From Gammaproteobacteria bacterium (GTDB taxonomy: Bacteria > Pseudomonadota > Gammaproteobacteria > DSM-16500), in assembly GCA_004322325.1 (NCBI GenBank), contig SCTP01000100.1, positions 1 through 10,068 on the forward strand: a stretch of 10,068 bases of DNA. The letters run 5' to 3'. Under the pieces are notes generated by a model, which worked only from the letters and a program-made list of their open reading frames with translations, ran no database searches and was not told where the DNA came from. The translations under genes and the position numbers were made by a program. The stretch's first letter is position 1. Each line of letters begins with the position of its first letter. Below are positions 1 to 7,299 of this stretch, piece after piece.

Positions 1-1132
1 CTAAACATAACCCAATTAACCCGACATACGTCATCGTCAATGGCACCGCGCTCGTTGATTTCAACAATGTTCCTAACCCTGAGCTCACACTTGGAATAAG
101 AAACACAAATGCACCGAATAAAGCATTCGCACTGCCCGTGGTTTTGGGAAATAAGGCCATACTGCGCGCAAAATAGTTAGGGAAAATAATACCGCCTACC
201 AATAATATAATCAGTATCGGCACAACAACAGAATAAATTGTCATGGGCATAAAAATATTGATGAGCATGCTAATAACCGCCACAAGAAACATCACTAAAA
301 GACTAATGCCCACTTTTTTCTGCAAGGGAAGATGAATAATAAAACGATTAATCATCGTCCCTACAAACCACGCTAACCCCGTCAGCAGCGCCACATGGCC
401 AAACTCTACAGCAGAGTAATGCAACACCGTTTGAATTAAAAAAGGGCCGACAATGGAAAATAAAATAATCATCGAATAAAGAATGCCGTTAATCATCAAC
501 CCGATTAAAAAATCTTTGTTTTGTAGAATTTGCTTATAACGCGCAAGAATTTGCATGAGATGAAAAGGATGACGATGAATACTTGTTTCTGGCAAATAGA
601 AAGCAATTAATGTAAATGAGAGTAAGCAATAAATTCCGAGAAAATAAAAATTAGCTTGCCAGTCAAAATAATGTTGTAAATAACCTCCTATCGCCGGTGC
701 AATAATCGGGCCAATCGACCAGGCCATGGTCATATAATTCGCCATTTTGTAATAGGCAGGACCTTGAAATAAATCCGATACCACTGCTCGCATGGGAACA
801 GCAATAATGGCCACTAACATGCCTTGAACTAGCCGCAATACAATTAATTGATTAATCGTTTGAGCAAAAGGGATAGAGAAGGTCGCAATAATAAATAAAC
901 ACATGGCAATTAAAAATGGCTGACGACGACCAAAACTATCTGAAATCCCACCAGCAAATAATTGCATGACGCCCATGCCCAGCATGTAGGCTGAGATGGT
1001 CAGTTGGACTAATGCTTTTTCTGCTCCAAAGTAATGACTTACCGCCGGCAGCGAAGGAACGTAAATATCAATTGCCAAACCTGATAGGGGCAAGATAAGA
1101 AATACAATAAAAGCCAGGAAATTTTTATTCAT
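1..1132 (-). CDS. MFS multidrug efflux transporter, Bcr/CflA type (partial, C-terminus cut by window edge)
   Basis: I translated this directly: an open frame of 377 codons runs from ATG at 1132 to the left edge with no stop, so roughly the last 20 residues of a normal ~400-residue protein are missing. The first helix ends in IDIYVPSLPA, the Bcr/CflA signature around residues 21-30. A motif-A loop GGISDSFGRRQPF follows at about residues 61-73, between helices 2 and 3. The rest is strongly hydrophobic with about 12 predicted inner-membrane helices. The family exports drugs or small metabolites by proton antiport; the substrate here is unknown. A GAGGA ribosome-binding site lies about 9 nt upstream of the ATG. 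The gene is divergent from the HTH/cupin regulator, and three palindromic boxes lie in the gap, so it is probably that regulator's target (inference). Family assignment is firm, specificity is not. Confidence 0.9.
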   Translation of the reverse strand, partial: MNKNFLAFIVFLILPLSGLAIDIYVPSLPAVSHYFGAEKALVQLTISAYMLGMGVMQLFAGGISDSFGRRQPFLIAMCLFIIATFSIPFAQTINQLIVLRLVQGMLVAIIAVPMRAVVSDLFQGPAYYKMANYMTMAWSIGPIIAPAIGGYLQHYFDWQANFYFLGIYCLLSFTLIAFYLPETSIHRHPFHLMQILARYKQILQNKDFLIGLMINGILYSMIILFSIVGPFLIQTVLHYSAVEFGHVALLTGLAWFVGTMINRFIIHLPLQKKVGISLLVMFLVAVISMLINIFMPMTIYSVVVPILIILLVGGIIFPNYFARSMALFPKTTGSANALFGAFVFLIPSVSSGLGTLLKSTSAVPLTMTYVGLIGLCL

Positions 1133-1238
1133 TAGACATTTTCCTCGTGGTTTACTATAATATAATTATGTTTCTTATAATAAACAACTAACCCATGAAA
1201 AGCAAGCCATTTGTTTCATATATTAAACGAGCATTCTC
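1133..1238. promoter_or_regulatory. Divergent promoter/operator region with three related palindromic boxes
   Basis: Three copies of a 16-bp imperfect palindrome are visible: GTTTACTATAATATAA (1150-1165, the weakest), GTTTCTTATAATAAAC (1170-1185) and GTTTCATATATTAAAC (1213-1228). The last two match at 14 of 16 positions and are each palindromic except for one mismatched pair. Starts are 20 and 43 bp apart, about 2 and 4 helical turns, so all would face the same side of DNA. A minus-strand promoter for the MFS gene can be read as TTGTTT (1187-1182), 17 bp, TATATT (1164-1159). On the plus strand TATAAT occurs at 1156-1161 and 1176-1181. The third box ends 10 bp before the regulator's start codon. 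Binding by the adjacent XRE/cupin protein is inferred from layout. Confidence 0.65.
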
Positions 1239-1787
1239 ATGACATATTTTGCTGAGCGGCTAAAAAAGCTGCGAACCCAGTTGGGCTTATCGATGCAAGC
1301 GCTGGCTGACCAGGCGAGTGTGAGTAAGTCGATGATTTGTAAGATAGAAAATGATGAAGTGCAGCCGACTATCGATGTAGCAGCACGGCTTGCTAGGGCG
1401 CTGGGCCAAACTTTATCGGAGATGCTGCATACGCCTCAGGCAGCACAAGTGATGTTTTTATCAAAAGATGAACAGGCGGTGTGGGAAGATGCGCAGCAGG
1501 TCAAAAGGCGTAATATTTCACCTATTTTTGAAGGGCTGAAAATCGAATGGCTGCAAGTGGAATTGCCTCCGCATACCTCTACCTTGATGATGAAACACAT
1601 GACAGAGCAAAAAACAGAAAAGTTTATTTTAGTGACGAAAGGAACGTTAAACGTTAAAGTGGGCGAAGAAACTTTTCACTTAAAAAAAGGTGATAGCTTA
1701 TATTTCGATACCGGAGCGCATGAGTTTTTTAATCCGGGAAAAGAAACAGCGGAGTATTATGCGGTGCTTAATCATGGGAAAAGTTAG
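1239..1787 (+). CDS. XRE-family transcriptional regulator with C-terminal cupin domain
   Basis: This 182-residue protein is a two-domain regulator. Residues about 5-62 form an XRE/Cro-CI helix-turn-helix (RLKKLRTQLGLSMQALA, then ASVSKSMICKIE as turn and recognition helix). Residues about 105-178 form a cupin_2 beta-barrel, with the conserved tract GDSLYFDTGAHEFFNPG at 151-167. Proteins of this build, about 180-190 residues long, bind DNA as dimers and are thought to sense a small ligand in the cupin barrel; they often control a neighbouring transporter or catabolic gene. No good Shine-Dalgarno is seen before the ATG; the start is chosen because it leads straight into the HTH domain. Its TCATGA context overlaps the stop of a 15-codon reading frame at 1195-1242. 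Likely autoregulated and controlling the divergent MFS exporter. Ligand unknown. Confidence 0.9.
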   Translation: MTYFAERLKKLRTQLGLSMQALADQASVSKSMICKIENDEVQPTIDVAARLARALGQTLSEMLHTPQAAQVMFLSKDEQAVWEDAQQVKRRNISPIFEGLKIEWLQVELPPHTSTLMMKHMTEQKTEKFILVTKGTLNVKVGEETFHLKKGDSLYFDTGAHEFFNPGKETAEYYAVLNHGKS

Positions 1788-1797
1788 AAAGTACACT

Positions 1798-1872
1798 GTC
1801 ATCCCGAGCAAAGCGAGGGATCTCCTAAATAGGAGGGGATCCTTCGTCGCAAAAAACGCTCCTCTGGATGAC
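1798..1872. repeat. Dispersed-type palindromic repeat between convergent genes (possible terminator)
   Basis: A 75-bp element begins GTCATCC (1798-1804) and ends with its exact complement GGATGAC (1866-1872). It contains CGAGCAAAGCGAGGGATC near the left end, and at its centre a perfect 6-bp hairpin CTCCTA/TAGGAG with an AA loop (1822-1835), flanked by GGATC and GGGATCC. This pattern (GTCATCC-CGAG...GCGAGGGATC) is typical of small palindromic repeats scattered between genes in many bacterial genomes, including intracellular ones. It sits between the ends of two convergent genes, so it may act as a bidirectional terminator or RNA-stabilising hairpin, although there is no clean T-run directly after the central stem. 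Only one copy is in this window, so dispersal is inferred. Confidence 0.65.
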
Positions 1873-1907
1873 ACTATTTACTGAAGGTTGAATAGTCAGC
1901 ATTTGTC

Positions 1908-3401
1908 TTACCCCTGATACCTCGTCAACGCCGTCGCAATTTTATCTTCCAGCGCCTTATATTTCCACCCCATTCCTCTATTACCATTAATCATAATCAC
2001 AAATGCTAGCGTTTCTTTATCAGCACTCGTTGCATAACCCGCTAAACTCGCCACACCCGTGTCAGACATCGTCCCCGTTTTAGCTCGCACTTTACGCGCA
2101 ATATTCCACATGCGACGTTTTAATGTGCCATCAACACCAGCAATCGGTAAGGCCGTAATAAATTCATAACTCGTAGCATAATGATGGTAAGCAAAATCTA
2201 ACACTTGCATCATCTGGGCAGAAGTCGCGAGATTATCAGGTGATAATCCCGAACCATCTAAAATCCGCATATTAGCCGTATTGATACCTGCTCGGTTAGA
2301 TAAAATTTGCGCGACGGCATAACCACCATTCTGCCAACTGCCAGGTTGATGCGTATACAATTGCCCCATTTTCTTAAATAACGCCCCTGCGATAACATTA
2401 TCAGATTTTTTTAGCATTTCATTGATAATAAATCGCAATGGCTTCGAGGTATGCGCTCCTACTAATGATAAATTATCTGGCGCAGAGCCAAACGTCACAC
2501 TGCCAAAGACATTCACGGATAAACGATTTAGTAGATTTTTAACTAATTCACGATCATATTCCGGCACATCTGCTACGACATAACTGACCCCCCAAGCATA
2601 ACGCCCTTTTGGCATACAACCATCAATGGCAATAACACTCGTGGGATCTGCCGATAAACGAACAGAACAAGACCGCGTACCGTTAGCACGGGTCGTGACA
2701 GAGTTTTTAATCACTGGATAAAAATACTTGGACGAGGTCACCACTTGCGCAGGACGGCCTGTTACGTGAGAAGGGGTTACCTGAAACGGTAAACAATTTT
2801 TATTAACGATACCCGCACTGATCGGCGCCCCGTAACAAGATACCTTATCTTTTCCGACCCAACCTGGACCGTAAAAACTTTGATCATACGCCGTATTATC
2901 AATATAAACATTACCAGCAATCGCTTGAATTTGATGGGTTCTTAAGGAAAGCATTAAATCCACTAAATCATCATACGTCAGGGTGGGATCCCCACTCAGG
3001 ACTATATATAAGTTGCCTTGCAAGATACCATTTTTCACTCCCTTCGCATCGGTTAATAGCTGCGTAGAAAAACGGTATTCAGGGCCCAAAAACAACAACG
3101 CCGCTTCCGCCGTGAAAATTTTCATGGTGCTAGCCGGTGTTAGGGGCTGAGAAATGTTACGCGCATAAAGCGAATCGCCGCTCTGCATCGACTTCACATA
3201 AATGGCGATATCGGCATCGAGATTGCTTGATCGAACCAAATTATTAATCTGATCCGCTAATTGCGACGCACCATACGTCACCGTCGGAGCTGATTGAGAA
3301 CGGGAACGAGCAGGGGAGGAATGTTTACGATTCTTGGCGATAGCTGTGTTATTAATACAAATCACCATCCAAATACTGACTAATAAATACACTAATCTCA
3401 T
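1908..3401 (-). CDS. dacB: D-alanyl-D-alanine carboxypeptidase/endopeptidase, PBP4 (DacB, peptidase S13)
   Basis: The 497-residue product is exported: residues 1-22 form a signal peptide with a hydrophobic core (LVYLLVSIWMVICI) and an AIAK-type cleavage site, followed by a basic Ser/Arg-rich linker to about residue 38. All three penicillin-binding active-site motifs are present: STMK at 91-94 (nucleophile Ser91), SDN at 333-335 and KTG at 441-443. The PBP4-typical DGSGLSPDN is at 382-390, and the large insert between the first two motifs is as expected for class C. Length is close to the usual ~480. These enzymes trim D-Ala from peptidoglycan stem peptides and cut cross-links in the periplasm. 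The start is supported by a GAGGG ribosome-binding site 7 nt upstream. A candidate promoter TTGAAA (3487-3482), 18 bp, TATAGC (3463-3458) overlaps the oppositely directed promoter of the operon to its right. Confidence 0.95.
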   Translation of the reverse strand: MRLVYLLVSIWMVICINNTAIAKNRKHSSPARSRSQSAPTVTYGASQLADQINNLVRSSNLDADIAIYVKSMQSGDSLYARNISQPLTPASTMKIFTAEAALLFLGPEYRFSTQLLTDAKGVKNGILQGNLYIVLSGDPTLTYDDLVDLMLSLRTHQIQAIAGNVYIDNTAYDQSFYGPGWVGKDKVSCYGAPISAGIVNKNCLPFQVTPSHVTGRPAQVVTSSKYFYPVIKNSVTTRANGTRSCSVRLSADPTSVIAIDGCMPKGRYAWGVSYVVADVPEYDRELVKNLLNRLSVNVFGSVTFGSAPDNLSLVGAHTSKPLRFIINEMLKKSDNVIAGALFKKMGQLYTHQPGSWQNGGYAVAQILSNRAGINTANMRILDGSGLSPDNLATSAQMMQVLDFAYHHYATSYEFITALPIAGVDGTLKRRMWNIARKVRAKTGTMSDTGVASLAGYATSADKETLAFVIMINGNRGMGWKYKALEDKIATALTRYQG

Positions 3402-3456
3402 TTTTTACCCTCATCCCGACATGCCAACTTTTCATTTCGCGACCGCGATCGACTTA

Positions 3457-3465
3457 TGCTATACT
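3457..3465 (+). promoter_or_regulatory. Extended -10 promoter for the small-ORF/glutamate dehydrogenase operon
   Basis: TGCTATACT is a good extended -10 element (TGn followed by TATACT, 5 of 6 matches to consensus). No convincing -35 lies at 16-18 bp, which fits an extended -10 promoter. Transcription would begin near 3472, giving a very short leader ahead of the strong AGGAGGT ribosome-binding site at 3476-3482. It overlaps the -10 of the candidate dacB promoter on the other strand, so the two may compete. Confidence 0.5.
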
Positions 3466-3487
3466 TTGCTCTCCCAGGAGGTTTCAA

Positions 3488-3688
3488 ATGATAAACATCA
3501 AACAAATCCTAGGTTTAACCTATTATACAAGCGAATTAGATCAATTTCTTGCTGATTTTGACAAAACCCACCCCAAATTATCCGCCTCCCAACGGAAAGA
3601 GAAAGAAAAATATGCTCGTATCTATCGATTACGCGATAATCCCGTGGCGCAAGAAGGGAAAGAATTTTCACTCTGGGATAATTTTTAA
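3488..3688 (+). CDS. Small hypothetical soluble protein (66 aa), first gene of the glutamate dehydrogenase operon
   Basis: I do not recognise the family. The reading frame is well supported: a near-perfect AGGAGGT ribosome-binding site lies 5 nt before the ATG, an extended -10 promoter lies just upstream, and the stop codon TAA overlaps the ribosome-binding site of the next gene. The product is hydrophilic with no signal peptide or membrane segment. Residues about 14-27 (SELDQFLADFDKTH) look helical and acidic. Residues 31-50 are very rich in Lys, Arg and Glu, and the tail ends FSLWDNF with aromatic residues. It may be a small adaptor or regulator of a partner in this operon, but no motif identifies a function. 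An overlapping opposite-strand frame at 3498-3752 is judged to be spurious. Confidence 0.75.
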   Translation: MINIKQILGLTYYTSELDQFLADFDKTHPKLSASQRKEKEKYARIYRLRDNPVAQEGKEFSLWDNF

Positions 3689-3699
3689 GGTTCACCATC

Positions 3700-3930
3700 A
3701 TGCAGCGACTGCTTAACCAACTCGCTCCTTTTATTCTCTTCGGCATTGCCATTGTCGCTTTTGTCTTCGGTATTATGCTATTGGCCTACCTATTTTTCTT
3801 TGGCGCCCTCATTGGGTTAATCCTGTTTATGATAAGCTGGATTCGAAACCGCTTTTTTCCGCCCAAAGGTGTTGCCAAACAAGTGAAATCGGGAAGGATT
3901 ATTGACTCGGACGATTGGAAAAAATTATGA
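3700..3930 (+). CDS. Small inner-membrane protein (76 aa) of unknown function
   Basis: The product has a hydrophobic stretch from about residue 8 to 48 that can form two membrane helices with a short turn (first roughly 9-30, second roughly 31-47). A basic cluster RNRFFPPKG follows at 49-57, then a hydrophilic tail ending GRIIDSDDWKKL. The positive charges after helix 2 place the C-terminal tail in the cytoplasm, and the short N-terminus probably is too. Its ribosome-binding site AAGGT overlaps the stop of the preceding gene, 8 nt before the ATG. Its own TGA stop overlaps the GAGGA ribosome-binding site of glutamate dehydrogenase, so the three genes are almost certainly co-transcribed and perhaps translationally coupled. 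The conserved-looking polar tail suggests a binding partner, but I do not recognise a named family. Confidence 0.8.
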   Translation: MQRLLNQLAPFILFGIAIVAFVFGIMLLAYLFFFGALIGLILFMISWIRNRFFPPKGVAKQVKSGRIIDSDDWKKL

Positions 3931-3939
3931 GGATTTATC

Positions 3940-6900
3940 ATGCCGCTTACATGGAAAGAGCAGCTGCAAAATAAACTGATACAGCAATACGGCAATAAAA
4001 AAGGATTAGCACTCAGTCAGAAATATGAAAAAGCCTTTCCAGCAGGTTATAGTGATGAGTATTCCATCGAGATGGCGGTTAATGATATCGCTTATCTAGA
4101 GCAGCTATCGCCTGGCAACCCTTTAATGATTCTTTTTTACTTCGCTCCTGAAAAAGAACATCCTCTTCATTTGCGTTTATTCCAATGGCAGCATCCTATT
4201 CCTTTGTCTGATGTCTTGCCCATGTTAGAAAATTTGGATTTGCGGACCTATAACGAGCGTCCCAATAAAATCACCCTCGATCAGGAAAAGACCATTTGGA
4301 TTAGCGATTTTGCTGTTGTCTATACCAAAGCCACCTTTGATTTAGAGGAGGTGAAATCCTTATTTCAAGAAGCTTTTATCAGCATTTACCAAGGCTTATC
4401 TGAAAACGATGGTTTTAATAAACTCATCTTAGGCGCCTCGCTTTCCTGGCGCGAAGTAAGCATTCTACGAGCGTATACCAAATATTTACGTCAAGCGAAA
4501 TTCCGTTTTAGCCAAGCTTATATTGAAAAAACATTAGCTAATAATGCAACCACCGCGAAAGACTTAGTCAATCTTTTTCTGACTCGCTTTGATCCAGCCA
4601 AAGCAGCCAAGTCCAAATCTCAAGCGGAACAAATCGAGCAGCGCATCTTACAAGCCTTAGAAGCCATTACCAGTCTGGATGAAGATTCCATCATTCGCCA
4701 CTTACTGGCCATGATTAAAGCCACGATGCGCACGAATTACTTTCAAACCACGGAAGAAGGGCATTTTAAAGATTATTTTTCTTTCAAATTATTGTCTCAT
4801 GCCATCCCCGAACTACCCTTGCCTATTCCACTTTACGAGATCTTTGTCTACTCACCGCGCTTTGAAGCGATTCATCTGCGCAATACCAAAGTGGCGCGTG
4901 GTGGTATTCGTTGGTCAGACCGTTTAGAAGATTTTCGAACCGAAATTTTAGGTTTGATGAAAGCGCAAACCGTTAAAAATGCCATTATTGTTCCCTCGGG
5001 AGCAAAAGGAGGATTTGTTTTAAAAATGGTGCCTCCACAGGCGACGCGTGAAGTCGTGCAAATGGAAGTGATTCATTGTTACAAAGAATTTATTTCTGGC
5101 TTGTTGGATCTTACTGACAATATTAAAGAAACAGAATGCATACGACCACCGAAAGTGGTTTGTTATGATGATCCTGATACCTACCTCGTGGTAGCAGCTG
5201 ATAAAGGCACCGCCACTTTTTCTGATATCGCCAACAGTATCGCGAAAAGTTATCAATTTTGGCTCGATGATGCCTTCGCTTCAGGCGGATCCACCGGTTA
5301 TGATCATAAAAAAATCGGCATTACGGCGCGTGGTGCGTGGGAATCCATCAAACGCCATTTTCGCGAGTTAGATATTGATATTCACAAAACGGATATTCGT
5401 GTAGTTGGCATTGGTGATATGAGTGGCGACGTGTTTGGCAATGGCATGATGTATACTAAGCACATCAAACTTGTTGGTGCTTTCGATCATCGTGATATTT
5501 TTATTGATCCTGATCCGGATCCAGAAACTTCTTTTTATGAACGTGTACGTTTGTTTAATTTACCTACTTCTTCCTGGCAAGACTATAATTCCAAATTAAT
5601 TTCGAAAGGCGGCGGGGTTTTTAAACGTAGCAATAAATCCATCACATTGACACCGCAAATGAAGCAACTGCTAGGTGTACATGACAACGCCATGACGCCG
5701 CATGATCTTATTCGTGCCTTGTTAAAAGCACCGGTGGATTTATTATTTAATGGCGGCATTGGCACGTATGTTAAAGCGCGTCATGAAAGTCATGTCGATG
5801 TGGGTGATCGCACCAATGATTATTGCCGCGTTAATGGCGATGAACTGCAATGCAAAGTGGTGGGTGAGGGAGGCAATTTAGGTTTCACGCAATTAGGCCG
5901 GGTGGAATATGCGTTAAAAGGCGGCCTGATTAATACGGATTTTATTGACAATTCAGCCGGCGTGGATTGTTCCGATCATGAAGTAAATTTAAAGATTTTA
6001 TTGAATGAAGAAGTGCATAAAAAAGTCTTATCGGAGAAAAAACGTAACGAACTATTAGCCTCCGTGACCAATGAAGTCGCTGCCTTAGTGTTAAGTGATA
6101 ATTATCATCAAGCCTTGGTGATGAGTTTTTCTGCTTATCATGCGAAAAAAAATATTGGGCTGCATGCTAATTATATTAAAGACCTTGAAATGCAAGGCAT
6201 TTTAAATCGGCAAGTGGAATTTTTTCCGGATGATAAAACATTATTGGAGCGAAAAGCCGCTGGCGAGGGCTTAACACGGCCAGAATTAGCGATTTTATTG
6301 GCTTATACGAAGATTTACATTAAACATGAAATTTTAAAAACTGACCTGCCAGAAGATGATTATTTAAACCAAATCATTGAAACAGCCTTTCCGCCAGCGA
6401 TTAAGAAAAAATATAAAAACGCGATGTATCATCATCGCTTGCGCCGAGATATTATTGCGACACAGTTAAGTAATAAAGTCGTTAATGAAATGGGCATTAC
6501 GTTTGTTTATCGTTTACAAACGGAAACAGGGGCGTTAATCGATGAAATTATTCGCGCTTACACGATTGCCTCAAACATTTTTAACACGCGCGAATTAGAA
6601 GTGCTGATTGAATCATTAGATTTTAAACTTCCGCTTCCTGAACAATATGATATGTTATTCAACATTCGCAATCTGATTAATTTAGCCACTCGTTGGTTTT
6701 TACATGGCAATCATCTTAAAGGCAATTTAGAAGATTTAATCAAACTTTATTCCACACAAATTAGAGAATTAGAGCCCATGATTCCTGATTTAATGGGTGG
6801 ATTAACGAAACAATATTTAGCTTCGCTCACGGAACGTTTTTTAAAAATAGGTCTGCCAAAAGAAATCGCGCGACGTATTGCGACGTATCGTGCTATTTAC

Positions 6901-7299
6901 ACTTCGTTGAATATTATTGATGTGGCGACGCAGCATAAATTTGATTTGGTTAAAACAGCGCGCGTTTATTTTTCGGCAGGTGAGCGGGTTAACTTATTAT
7001 GGTTTCGGGATCAAATTACGAATGATTCACGGGAAGGACATTGGAACACACTGGCACGCTTGACGCTGCGGGATGAGTTAGATATTTCGCAGCGAATTTT
7101 GACAACGGCCGTCATGAATCATGATAAGAAAGAGGCGGATGCGGAAAGGTTAATTGAGAAGTGGGTGACGGCTAATCAACGCTCGTTGGATCGTTGGGAT
7201 AAGCTACTGGCGATGCTGCATGCAAGTTCGAATGTGGAATATACGATGTTTTTTATCGCAATTCGGGAATTGCTGGGGTTGATTGTGGCGAGTCAGTGA
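3940..7299 (+). CDS. gdhB: NAD-specific glutamate dehydrogenase, large bacterial type, N-terminally short form
   Basis: This 1119-residue cytoplasmic enzyme interconverts glutamate and 2-oxoglutarate plus ammonia using NAD, feeding amino acids into the TCA cycle. The catalytic region starts near residue 303 (VYSPRFEAIHLR) and holds ARGGIRWSD (319-327), LGLMKAQTVKNAI (337-349) and VPSGAKGGF (351-359), whose Lys356 is likely catalytic. It continues with VAADKGTATFSDIAN (418-432) and a nucleotide-binding loop GIGDMSGDVFGNGM (490-503). FIDPDPDP (521-528) and LFNGGIGTYVKA near residue 602 follow, and a long helical C-terminal domain is intact. The sequence matches the ~1600-residue 180-kDa class, but the N-terminus corresponds to about 430-480 residues into those proteins; the ACT-like regulatory region is absent. 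The start is genuine-looking: GAGGA lies 6 nt upstream. Third in an operon with two small genes. Symbol follows Pseudomonas usage. Confidence 0.93.
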   Translation: MPLTWKEQLQNKLIQQYGNKKGLALSQKYEKAFPAGYSDEYSIEMAVNDIAYLEQLSPGNPLMILFYFAPEKEHPLHLRLFQWQHPIPLSDVLPMLENLDLRTYNERPNKITLDQEKTIWISDFAVVYTKATFDLEEVKSLFQEAFISIYQGLSENDGFNKLILGASLSWREVSILRAYTKYLRQAKFRFSQAYIEKTLANNATTAKDLVNLFLTRFDPAKAAKSKSQAEQIEQRILQALEAITSLDEDSIIRHLLAMIKATMRTNYFQTTEEGHFKDYFSFKLLSHAIPELPLPIPLYEIFVYSPRFEAIHLRNTKVARGGIRWSDRLEDFRTEILGLMKAQTVKNAIIVPSGAKGGFVLKMVPPQATREVVQMEVIHCYKEFISGLLDLTDNIKETECIRPPKVVCYDDPDTYLVVAADKGTATFSDIANSIAKSYQFWLDDAFASGGSTGYDHKKIGITARGAWESIKRHFRELDIDIHKTDIRVVGIGDMSGDVFGNGMMYTKHIKLVGAFDHRDIFIDPDPDPETSFYERVRLFNLPTSSWQDYNSKLISKGGGVFKRSNKSITLTPQMKQLLGVHDNAMTPHDLIRALLKAPVDLLFNGGIGTYVKARHESHVDVGDRTNDYCRVNGDELQCKVVGEGGNLGFTQLGRVEYALKGGLINTDFIDNSAGVDCSDHEVNLKILLNEEVHKKVLSEKKRNELLASVTNEVAALVLSDNYHQALVMSFSAYHAKKNIGLHANYIKDLEMQGILNRQVEFFPDDKTLLERKAAGEGLTRPELAILLAYTKIYIKHEILKTDLPEDDYLNQIIETAFPPAIKKKYKNAMYHHRLRRDIIATQLSNKVVNEMGITFVYRLQTETGALIDEIIRAYTIASNIFNTRELEVLIESLDFKLPLPEQYDMLFNIRNLINLATRWFLHGNHLKGNLEDLIKLYSTQIRELEPMIPDLMGGLTKQYLASLTERFLKIGLPKEIARRIATYRAIYTSLNIIDVATQHKFDLVKTARVYFSAGERVNLLWFRDQITNDSREGHWNTLARLTLRDELDISQRILTTAVMNHDKKEADAERLIEKWVTANQRSLDRWDKLLAMLHASSNVEYTMFFIAIRELLGLIVASQ

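Noticed and set aside
1690..1884. A 64-codon plus-strand frame across the end of the regulator and the repeat
   Set aside because: It is out of frame within a solid gene and continues through the palindromic repeat, with no ribosome-binding site.
3498..3752. An 84-codon minus-strand frame over the two small genes
   Set aside because: The plus-strand genes there have strong ribosome-binding sites, overlapping stop/start signals and a promoter; the antisense frame has none.
3402..3939. The possibility that upstream sequence encodes the missing N-terminus of glutamate dehydrogenase through a frameshift
   Set aside because: The ~540 bp here is too short for the missing region, holds two well-signalled small genes, and is bounded by divergent dacB. 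None of its frames resembles the dehydrogenase.
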